This document shows, piece by piece, positions 32,540 to 38,307 of a stretch of 38,307 bases of DNA. The notes under the pieces are model-generated. The model searched no databases. It worked only from the letters and a program-made list of their open reading frames with translations, and was not told the DNA's origin. A program made the translations under genes and the position numbers. Source of the DNA: Bacillota bacterium (GTDB lineage Bacteria; Bacillota_G; SHA-98; UBA4971). The first letter of the stretch is position 1; the number at the start of each line of letters is the position of its first letter. The DNA lies in assembly GCA_012512055.1 (NCBI GenBank), contig JAAZEW010000182.1:1-38307 (forward strand). Direction: 5' to 3'.

Positions 32540-33079
32540 CTAGAACTCGTCTTTAGTTTGACTCGGGTAGAGCTGCGCAAGGGGTGCAAGACGAATATCC
32601 CCTTCTTCCTCGGAACACGCGCACTCACCTTCATTTAGGTCCTTGCCGCAGACAGGGCACAAGCCTTTGCACTCGCTGGAACAAATAAGTCGAATGGGGA
32701 GCGACAACGCCAAATGGGAGTTGACTTCCTTGGAAATATCAACAAAATCTCCATTATAAGTCAAAACCTCATCCTTTTCGCTGTCTGACATCAGAGAAGG
32801 CCTGTGGGACGCCTTATAGTATTGCTCTTGAAACTCCATCTCAACGCCGAATATGAATTCCCTAAGGCATCTGTGGCATTCAGCCCTAAACTCCGCCCTG
32901 GCCTTCCCCTCGACAAGGATAGCGCTATGCCCTGTGGAGGTTGCTTTCGCAGCAACATGTACCGGCGTCACCGGCGTAAGGCTTACAGCCGCTATTGCCA
33001 TAGGATCCGGAGGGCCTTCCAACTCCACCTCAATGCTTGCGCCTTTTATATCCTTTACCGTGGATATGTCTATTATCAT
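32540..33079 (-). CDS. yceD: YceD/DUF177-family protein
   Basis: Conserved partner of rpmF, linked in several bacteria and plants to 23S rRNA or 50S biogenesis. 179 residues, with the C-H-R-C-L-R-E-F motif near residue 68 and C-S-S-E-C-K-G-L-C-P-V-C-G-x-D-L-N-E-G-x-C-x-C near 135-155, both typical of the Cys-containing form. ATG 33079 follows AGGGAG. It is the first gene after a strong sigma-A promoter (33109-33137). Confidence 0.94.
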   Translation of the reverse strand: MIIDISTVKDIKGASIEVELEGPPDPMAIAAVSLTPVTPVHVAAKATSTGHSAILVEGKARAEFRAECHRCLREFIFGVEMEFQEQYYKASHRPSLMSDSEKDEVLTYNGDFVDISKEVNSHLALSLPIRLICSSECKGLCPVCGKDLNEGECACSEEEGDIRLAPLAQLYPSQTKDEF

Positions 33080-33108
33080 AAGAGCACTCCCTAAGTAAAA
33101 CCTACTGA

Positions 33109-33137
33109 ATTATAGAACAGGGATTAGCTTGAGTCAA
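33109..33137 (-). promoter_or_regulatory. Strong sigma-A promoter of yceD-rpmF
   Basis: On the minus strand TTGACT (33137-33132), 17 nt, then TATAAT (33114-33109): eleven of twelve consensus bases at ideal spacing, 29 nt before the yceD start. A TTTTTT run just upstream might help end transcription of the preceding gene but has no proper stem. Confidence 0.88.
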
Positions 33138-33158
33138 GAAAAAAGACGGGCCGTGCAG

Positions 33159-34052
33159 TTAGCTTGTGGCAGCCTCCCTTACGCACTTTTGGTGAAGAGG
33201 GCAAGACTTGCGAGAGTTATGAAGCTTGCTGCCGGCAAAATGCAGGCAGAAGTGGCCTTTGAAGTTGTTGTTGCCAAGGCTCTGGCCTCCGTGGGGCATT
33301 CCATTCATGGAAGCTGCTATCCTGCGCCCACCTATCTGGACTATGATGGGCCTTCTATCCCAGGTCCAGCTTCCTCCACAGATCCTTTTCATGATAGCCG
33401 TATCCTCTTTTGTGTGGGGCTCTACGTCAGCGTGGAGGCTTCCTCCCCTTCTCCTTACACAAAATGCCAGGCCTGTCCTAACATCGATTACCGTAGCTAT
33501 ACTGCCTACCTTGAAAATACGATTCACTGAATCCCAGTGCAGCATTTCACAAGATCCACGCTCTCCCCTGGACACGACACTGCCCGGAGCAGGAACCAAG
33601 AGTTCCTGTCCGACCTTGATCAACGCAGGATCAGATATGTTGTTGATGGCTGCAAGCTCGGCAACGGTCACGTCAAGTCGTCTGGCAAGGTCATAAAGGG
33701 TATCTCCCCGGCTGACTATGTAGGTCTTCATTCTCGTGCGGGCAATCTCGGTCTCAAGGAGATTCCATGTATTAGCGCCCACCACACCGTCAACGTTGAG
33801 ATTGTTTGCTCTTTGAAAAGCAGTTACGGCATCCAGTGTTTTATCCCCGAATAATCCGTCACTCTGTCCTTCCAAGAACCCAAGGCCGATAAGGACATCC
33901 TGGAGTTCCCGAACAGCATCGCCCTGCATTCCCTTTTTCAAGACACCTTGATAACTTGCGGCTACAGGCAAGCATGTACAAAGCAAAAGCAAAAGCAAAA
34001 CGAGAGCAATGACTGTCCCTTGCGGTCTGGCTCTCCAAACGCAGAGCGCCAA
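33159..34052 (-). CDS. Secreted peptidoglycan-binding/LysM protein with uncharacterised C-terminal domain
   Basis: Predicted exported cell-wall or spore-cortex protein of 297 residues. A signal peptide (basic start, hydrophobic run at about 13-30, cleavage near A-A-S at 32) is followed by a peptidoglycan-binding domain 1 (about 38-98, with G-D-A-V-R-E-L-Q and F-G-x-K-T-L-D-A-V-x-A-F-Q), a LysM repeat (about 109-154) and a C-terminal domain (about 168-297) with D-V-R-T-G-L-A-F, R-R-G-G-S-L-H-A-D-V-E-P, M-N-G-M-P-H-G-G and G-H-F-C-L-H-F-A-G-S-K-L-H. The conserved-looking His, Asp and Cys residues suggest an enzyme, but I cannot name a reaction. TTG 34052 has GGGGGG upstream. It follows the ylbL-like gene by 45 nt and may share its mRNA. 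Confidence 0.85.
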   Translation of the reverse strand: MALCVWRARPQGTVIALVLLLLLLCTCLPVAASYQGVLKKGMQGDAVRELQDVLIGLGFLEGQSDGLFGDKTLDAVTAFQRANNLNVDGVVGANTWNLLETEIARTRMKTYIVSRGDTLYDLARRLDVTVAELAAINNISDPALIKVGQELLVPAPGSVVSRGERGSCEMLHWDSVNRIFKVGSIATVIDVRTGLAFCVRRRGGSLHADVEPHTKEDTAIMKRICGGSWTWDRRPIIVQIGGRRIAASMNGMPHGGQSLGNNNFKGHFCLHFAGSKLHNSRKSCPLHQKCVREAATS

Positions 34053-34097
34053 AACAAATCGCCCCCCGAAACCCGGAATTCATTTCTTGTCTCTCTA

Positions 34098-35120
34098 TTA
34101 TTCTCCAGACGTGCCGTTATTCCTCCTGGAAATGCCATCCAATCTTGCAAGCGCATCATTTATGTCACTGACCCCGATAACCTCGATGGATCTGAGGTTC
34201 CTCGCAATCTTCGACGCGGAATCAAGGTTCTCCATAGGAACCAGGAAGTATGCAGCTCCTCCCCGCTCGGCAGATACTACTTTCTGCTTAACCCCGGCAA
34301 TAGGGCCGATAACACCATCAAGTCCAATAGTCCCGGTTCCCGCAATGACGTGGCCCCCCGTCAAATCAGCCGGATCTAACTGGTTAAGGATCTCAAGCGT
34401 AAACATTAGGCCTCCGGATGAACCTTTGACATTACGGGAATCAATTTCAATACTAATCGGAAGATCATATGTGAGGCTGGAGCTGACAAGAATTCCTATA
34501 GCCGCCCGCGCCCGGTCCTCAGGATGGGGGCCGGTACCTACTTGGAGCCTCTGAGCTTTCCCTTGCCTGGAGACAGTAAGCAACGTTTTCTCACCCGGTG
34601 CCCTTCGGCCAATGATTTTCACTGCCTCATCTGCAGTGGCTACTCGCTTGCCATCAACAGCCAGAATAATGTCTCCCTGCTGAAGTATTCCCTTGGCCGG
34701 ACTATTGGCGAGCACAGCCTCAACTCTCACCACAGTCTCCACTCTGACAGGAAAACCCAGTCTTTCCAAGGCCACGGCCCCTGCGACTACCTGGCTCTCC
34801 CGCATCAGGCTTTCCATGATGCTGATATATCTCTCAAGATCCATGCCTTTGGGAATTTCTTGTGCCCTCTTCGCAATATCAATGTCAGGAGATGCGAGAG
34901 CTGCAATCCATGAAGGGATGCTCGCAGGGGTGCTGGTCACAGCGGTTAGCAAGAACGCTCCTTGAGCATCCTTGCTGCCGGTCTCAACAGTCACCATTTC
35001 CTCAAGCTTCTGAACCGGGCCCGGACCGATAATCAGGTAATTCCGTGCAAGATAGCCCTGGATGCCGGCAACTATGATAAGCACCGCTCCTACTTCCAGC
35101 CATCTGTTTCTCTTTCTCAT
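34098..35120 (-). CDS. YlbL/SepM-like membrane-anchored PDZ-Lon serine protease
   Basis: Membrane-anchored protease with an extracytoplasmic catalytic part. 340 residues: a basic N-terminus and one transmembrane segment (about 8-26), a PDZ domain (about 125-205, with L-A-N-S-P-A-K-G-I-L-Q-x-G-D-I-I-L-A-V-D-G) and a C-terminal Lon-type domain with the Ser of V-K-G-S-S-G-G-L-M-F (Ser235) and Lys278 in I-A-G-V-K-Q-K. ATG 35120 has GGAGGG about eleven bases upstream; an in-frame ATG at 35141 has a poorer site. It is divergent from ylbJ; B. subtilis has ylbL near ylbJ as well, where it counteracts damage-induced division arrest. Confidence 0.92.
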   Translation of the reverse strand: MRKRNRWLEVGAVLIIVAGIQGYLARNYLIIGPGPVQKLEEMVTVETGSKDAQGAFLLTAVTSTPASIPSWIAALASPDIDIAKRAQEIPKGMDLERYISIMESLMRESQVVAGAVALERLGFPVRVETVVRVEAVLANSPAKGILQQGDIILAVDGKRVATADEAVKIIGRRAPGEKTLLTVSRQGKAQRLQVGTGPHPEDRARAAIGILVSSSLTYDLPISIEIDSRNVKGSSGGLMFTLEILNQLDPADLTGGHVIAGTGTIGLDGVIGPIAGVKQKVVSAERGGAAYFLVPMENLDSASKIARNLRSIEVIGVSDINDALARLDGISRRNNGTSGE

Positions 35121-35222
35121 GAACCTATTTCCCTCCGGCATTGCCTTACGTATTCGTCGATTCTTTTATCTATTCTACTTTGCCCCGACTTATGATATTC
35201 GCCGCCGGGTAGAGGGGCGAAA

Positions 35223-35251
35223 GCATATCCCTAAGTTAATTCAAATATACT
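35223..35251 (+). promoter_or_regulatory. Sigma-E-like promoter of ylbJ
   Basis: GCATATC (35223-35229), a 14-nt spacer and AATATACT (35244-35251) resemble the mother-cell sigma-E consensus (KMATATW-N14-CATACAHT), matching six of seven and six of eight positions. It lies 49 nt before the ylbJ start. ylbJ is sigma-E-controlled in B. subtilis. Confidence 0.6.
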
Positions 35252-35299
35252 TGATTAGAAATGCGGACAGCAAGAGCAACGTAAGGAGGATTCCACGCC

Positions 35300-36553
35300 A
35301 TGATTAGCAGGGCGCCTCTCAGTCGAAGGAGCGCGTATCTTGTGGCAGGTTGCGCTCTCTTTATTACCATAGTAATCGTACTATACCCGAGTGTCGCCTT
35401 TCAGGCCTCCGTAGAAGGTCTGCGCGTGTGGTGGGAAATTGTGTTTCCGGCCTTACTTCCGTTTTTCGTGGCAGCGGAAATCCTAATGGCCCTCGGCGTA
35501 GTACATTTTTTAGGCGTTCTCCTGGAACCTTTCATGAGACCTGTTTTTGACGTGCCGGGAGTAGGCGCCTTCGCTCTGGCCATGGGTATTACCGGCGGAT
35601 ATCCCATCGGAGCGAAAATCACCGCAAACCTCAGAAGAAGGGGCCTGTGCAACCAGATAGAAGGAGAGCGCCTGGCGGCTTTCACAAATACCGCAGATCC
35701 CCTTTTCATGTCAGGGGCAGTAGCCGTTGGAATGTTTCATGCACCGGATCTCGCGGGATCAATATGCGGTGTACACTACATCTCCGCTATCATACTCGGA
35801 GTGCTGCTGAGACTGCATGGAGGCTCCCAGAGGCGCAAGGTTCCCGAGACCGGCCTCACCGGCAAAGGGAATATCTTCAGAAGGGCTTTTCATGAACTAT
35901 ATAAGGCGCGTCAGGCAGACGGCAGGCCTATAGGACAGATATTTGGAGATTCTGTCCGTGATTCAGTAGGCAGCCTGCTGCTGGTCGGGGGTTTCATCAT
36001 GATGTTCTCTGTAATCATTGACGTACTCACCGTCTCAGGAGCGCTGAAACTGATCGAGGCGCCTCTCACCCTCATCATGGGTCCGCTTAAGATAAAAGAC
36101 ACCTTGATTTCGCCTGTGATCAGCGGCTTATTCGAAATCACCCTTGGGACAGAGCTTGCAAGTAAAGCAGCAGCGCCGTTACTGGACAGACTTATGGTGG
36201 CAAATGCGGTAATCGCATGGTCCGGGTTATCAGTATTCGGGCAAGTATCTGCAATGGTATCAGGGACAGACATAAGGATGGCGCCTTACTTCATAGCCCG
36301 GCTCATCCACGCAACAGTTGCAGCCGTTATCACCGCAATGATTATGAGCCCTTACGGACAAAGCCTGGCAAAACTGGTAGCACCTGTGTTCGCGCTCAGG
36401 CAGGCAGAAATCCAGGCGCCGTTTTATCTTAAGCTTCTTACATCATTTACAAGACTTCTCACGATAGTGGCCATAATGCTAGGGATTTCCATCACTGTAT
36501 GGTTCTTCCGACGAGTACAACTGGTGTTCATACGGATCAGGGGTGTGAAGTAG
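35300..36553 (+). CDS. ylbJ: Sporulation integral membrane protein YlbJ
   Basis: Polytopic membrane protein with nucleoside-recognition (Gate) domains, needed for cortex formation in B. subtilis. 417 residues with about eight hydrophobic segments. Family landmarks include W-W-E-I-V-F-P-A-L-L-P-F-F, the G-x-T-G-G-Y-P-I-G-A-K loop at about 95-105, A-F-T-N-T-A-D-P-L-F, and E-I-T-L-G-T and A-W-S-G-L-S-V-F-G-Q-V in the second half. ATG 35300 follows TAAGGAGGA. It stands alone on the plus strand between two minus-strand groups, and its last 17 bases overlap the end of the convergent coiled-coil gene. Confidence 0.95.
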   Translation: MISRAPLSRRSAYLVAGCALFITIVIVLYPSVAFQASVEGLRVWWEIVFPALLPFFVAAEILMALGVVHFLGVLLEPFMRPVFDVPGVGAFALAMGITGGYPIGAKITANLRRRGLCNQIEGERLAAFTNTADPLFMSGAVAVGMFHAPDLAGSICGVHYISAIILGVLLRLHGGSQRRKVPETGLTGKGNIFRRAFHELYKARQADGRPIGQIFGDSVRDSVGSLLLVGGFIMMFSVIIDVLTVSGALKLIEAPLTLIMGPLKIKDTLISPVISGLFEITLGTELASKAAAPLLDRLMVANAVIAWSGLSVFGQVSAMVSGTDIRMAPYFIARLIHATVAAVITAMIMSPYGQSLAKLVAPVFALRQAEIQAPFYLKLLTSFTRLLTIVAIMLGISITVWFFRRVQLVFIRIRGVK

Positions 36554-36995
36554 AAGTCTTCTCGAGCTCCTCGACTCCGCGCCTCACCACTTGCAAGGCT
36601 CGATCAAGGTTCTCATCAAGTTTCATGAGCATTTCAGCCGCATATTGAGATGCTCCTTTTCGAATGCTTTCAGCTTCCCGCTTAGCCTCGTCGATAATCC
36701 TCCCTGACTCTATTTCAGCAGCTTTAACTACCTCTTCTTCAGAAACCATAGACTTCAAGTACTCACTTGCCGACCCTCTCAGGTTTTCAGCTTCCCGAGC
36801 GGCCTCAGCGACAATCTTGTCCCGTTCCTTAAGCAATTCTTCTGCTTTCTTCACTTCATCCGGGAGAGAAATCCGTATCTTGTCAAGAAGCTCCAAGACG
36901 TCGTAAGCGTCTACCACCACCTTGTTCGTGAGCGGCATTTTCCTGCTGTCCTCAATTATTCCTTCCAGCCTGTCCAGGAGTTCAATCAGTCCCAT
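36537..36995 (-). CDS. Coiled-coil protein resembling ATP synthase subunit B/H stalk
   Basis: 152-residue protein, soluble and almost wholly helical, with heptad-like charged repeats (K-K-A-E-E-L-L-K-E-R-D-K-I-V-A-E-A-A-R-E-A-E and I-D-E-A-K-R-E-A-E-S-I-R-K). Such proteins are often annotated as ATP synthase subunit B-like or DivIVA-like because of the E-A-R/K-x-E-A-E pattern, and a similar gene lies beside coaD and ylbJ in many Clostridia. There is no membrane segment, so a role in ATP synthase is unlikely. Function unknown. ATG 36995 is preceded by GGTGGGGAAG. It ends inside ylbJ, tail to tail. Confidence 0.8.
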   Translation of the reverse strand: MGLIELLDRLEGIIEDSRKMPLTNKVVVDAYDVLELLDKIRISLPDEVKKAEELLKERDKIVAEAAREAENLRGSASEYLKSMVSEEEVVKAAEIESGRIIDEAKREAESIRKGASQYAAEMLMKLDENLDRALQVVRRGVEELEKTSTSHP

Positions 36996-37019
36996 CTTCC
37001 CCACCCTGGCTCTTCCCCC

Positions 37020-37517
37020 TCATTCCCGAGAATCTGTCTTCTTCCGCTTATACTTCTCAATGAGCATCTCCCCCACATGCGGAGGAACGAAACCCTTCAC
37101 GCACGCTCCGAGGCTTGCCACTTCTTTTACAGCGCTGGAGCTTAAGTAGGCGTACTCATTGCTGGTCATCATGAAGACAGTCTCTATATCGCCAATTTTT
37201 CTGTTTACTGACGCCATCTGAAATTCATATTCAAAATCCGATAAGGCCCGTAGTCCTTTCAAGATAGCAGTGGCTTGCTGAAGACGGGCAAAATCCACAA
37301 GCAGCCCTCTAAAACATGAAATCTCCACGTTTCGAAGATGGCTAAGAGATTCCTCCAGCATTGCGATACGTTCGTCAAGCGTAAAAAGCGGCTCCTTAGC
37401 CGGATTCTTGGCCACTGCTACAATAAGCTTATCAAATAGCCCTGCGCCACGTTCTGCAATGTCTATGTGTCCATTGGTAACCGGGTCAAAACTACCTGGA
37501 TATACTGCTATCTTCAT
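37020..37517 (-). CDS. coaD: Phosphopantetheine adenylyltransferase
   Basis: Penultimate step of coenzyme A synthesis: adenylates 4'-phosphopantetheine. 165 residues from ATG 37517, behind GGAGG; the frame is open to 37532. The nucleotidyltransferase motif Y-P-G-S-F-D-P-V-T-N-G-H is at residues 5-16, with K-G-L-R-A-L-S-D-F-E-Y-E-F-Q-M-A and the closing L-S-S-S-A-V-K-E-V-A. It follows rsmD by 46 nt, the standard rsmD-coaD pairing. The product supplies CoA and the ACP prosthetic group used by the fab operon. Confidence 0.97.
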   Translation of the reverse strand: MKIAVYPGSFDPVTNGHIDIAERGAGLFDKLIVAVAKNPAKEPLFTLDERIAMLEESLSHLRNVEISCFRGLLVDFARLQQATAILKGLRALSDFEYEFQMASVNRKIGDIETVFMMTSNEYAYLSSSAVKEVASLGACVKGFVPPHVGEMLIEKYKRKKTDSRE

Positions 37518-37563
37518 TCTGGCGGCCTCCATACGAAGCTGTGGGAAAGGCCTGACATAAGCC

Positions 37564-38118
37564 TTACCGTTGAAACATATAGAAAGATATTATCGTATCG
37601 CCGTATTTCTCCTGTCTTGTTAATTCAAGATCTTCCAAGACCTCCGGCATTTCTTGTCTGCTCTCGTGACGCGTGACAATGATTCCGTTTGAATCCAATA
37701 ATCTATGCGCAGAAAGAATGTCCAGGGTTACAGGCGCCAGGCCATGGCCATAAGGCGGATCCGCAAAGATTATGTGAAACACTTCATGCTGCCGGCAGAG
37801 AGCAGGCACAAGCCTCCTTACGTCACCTAGGATTACCTTTGCCGAAGATGCAAAACCTGTGGCATCCAGATTGCTCTGAATCACCTTGGCCATTCCAGGT
37901 GAACACTCAACAAAAGTCACCCACTGGGCTCCTCTGCTCAACGCCTCAATCCCAATTGCACCTGTCCCGGCAAATAGATCAAGACATCTGGAGTCAGGGA
38001 CATAAGGAGTCAAGATATCAAACAAGGATTTCTTGACATTATCGGGAATAGGACGTGTTCTTCCGCCGCCTGCTCCGGTTAGACGACGTCCCTTGGCAAC
38101 CCCCCCGATAACCCTCAA
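37564..38118 (-). CDS. rsmD: 16S rRNA (guanine-966-N2) methyltransferase RsmD
   Basis: Methylates G966 of 16S rRNA with S-adenosylmethionine. 184 residues from TTG 38118, the family length, opening R-V-I-G-G-V-A-K-G-R-R-L. The SAM-binding loop is L-D-L-F-A-G-T-G-A-I-G-I-E-A-L-S-R-G-A and the catalytic motif F-A-D-P-P-Y-G. The TTG is decided by GGAGGTG nine bases upstream; the longest frame (ATG 38145) would put the binding site inside the gene. Confidence 0.96.
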   Translation of the reverse strand: MRVIGGVAKGRRLTGAGGGRTRPIPDNVKKSLFDILTPYVPDSRCLDLFAGTGAIGIEALSRGAQWVTFVECSPGMAKVIQSNLDATGFASSAKVILGDVRRLVPALCRQHEVFHIIFADPPYGHGLAPVTLDILSAHRLLDSNGIIVTRHESRQEMPEVLEDLELTRQEKYGDTIISFYMFQR

Positions 38119-38141
38119 TGAAACAAACACCTCCAATGGCA

Positions 38142-38307
38142 TCATTTACCATGAGATTCCTTGTATAGAACACCTAACCCCGCACAAACTACAATCGAAA
38201 GAAGAGCCGAGGATAACGGTACCTGGGCGGTGCCGGGGTTCCAAAACCCTCCCCCATAAGCTCTTCCTCCGGTTTCTCCTCTCCCACGGGATGACGGTCG
38301 TAAGACC
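38142..38307 (-). CDS. Possible 3' end of an unknown gene with a C-terminal membrane helix
   Basis: A frame open from the right window edge for 54 codons and stopping at TGA 38142-38144, just before rsmD. The visible part is Gly-rich, then P-L-S-S-A-L-L-S-I-V-V-C-A-G-L-G-V-L-Y-K-E, which could be a terminal membrane helix. A second frame on the same strand is open for 37 codons and also looks plausible, so the call is tentative and no family is recognised. Confidence 0.35.
   Translation of the reverse strand, partial: VLRPSSRGRGETGGRAYGGGFWNPGTAQVPLSSALLSIVVCAGLGVLYKESHGK

Noticed and set aside
35121..35299. A second sigma-E-like promoter in the opposite direction for the ylbL-like gene
   Set aside because: GAATATC with N14 has only five of eight matches at the -10 position, not enough to call.
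37525..37560. Hairpin AAGGC/GCCTT between rsmD and coaD as a terminator
   Set aside because: The stem is short and followed by TTTCCC, and rsmD-coaD are normally co-transcribed.
1..38307. CRISPR arrays, tRNA, rRNA, insertion sequences or prophage genes
   Set aside because: No regularly spaced repeats, cloverleaf sequences, transposases or phage genes were found; the XerC gene is a housekeeping recombinase by context.

Overview
The window is a stretch of core chromosome from an endospore-forming member of the Firmicutes (Bacillota), most likely of Clostridia grade. The evidence is gene content and order: GerA-family germination genes, SpoVS, a YlbJ sporulation membrane protein, CodY, FapR, and the blocks xerC-hslV-hslU-codY and fapR-plsX-fabHDG-acpP-fabF-rnc-smc-ftsY-ffh-rpsP-khpA-rimM-trmD-rplS-lepB-rbgA-rnhB, all familiar from Bacillus and Clostridia. 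No taxon below class can be named from the sequence alone. No transposon, phage, CRISPR array, tRNA or rRNA is visible.

Layout. On the plus strand, 1-2489 holds the end of a gerA-type operon (gerAB partial, gerAC, and a 58-residue two-helix membrane protein that may be a germinant-receptor D subunit). From about 2500 to 34100 almost everything is on the minus strand. Read in the direction of transcription (high to low coordinates) it runs: ylbL-like PDZ/Lon protease and a LysM wall protein; yceD-rpmF with its own strong sigma-A promoter and a terminator; the fatty-acid and phospholipid operon starting at fapR, whose promoter carries an overlapping palindrome; rnc; spoVS with a sigma-H-type promoter; a SigH-like sigma factor gene with a structured leader; smc-ftsY; ffh with its own promoter and upstream direct repeats; the 30S/50S and tRNA-modification block; lepB-rbgA-rnhB-yraN-comM-dprA-topA-trmFO-xerC-hslVU-codY. 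At the right end, ylbJ (plus strand, with a sigma-E-like promoter) converges on a minus-strand group rsmD-coaD-coiled-coil gene.

How it works together. The window combines membrane lipid synthesis (FapR to FabF), protein export and membrane targeting (FtsY, Ffh, signal peptidase), ribosome assembly (bS16, bL19, bL32, RimM, RbgA, RNase III, YceD, RsmD), DNA maintenance (SMC, TopA, DprA, ComM, XerC, RNase HII) and nutrient/stress control (CodY, HslVU). Sporulation functions are threaded through it, with promoters that look stage-specific.

Most worth a second look: two copies of a ~100-bp element, each starting exactly after a stop codon (dprA and ffh leaders); the sigma-H-type promoter of spoVS beside a SigH-family gene; hairpins in that sigma gene's leader, one covering its ribosome binding site; the palindrome on the fapR promoter; an acyl carrier protein lacking the usual DSLD motif; and several substitutions in otherwise very conserved motifs (SMC LSTGE, Ffh DTQGR, RbgA AKRD). 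I saw no clearly new multi-gene system. Start codons are unusually often TTG or GTG; I moved many starts inward from the longest reading frame on the basis of ribosome binding sites and family N-termini.
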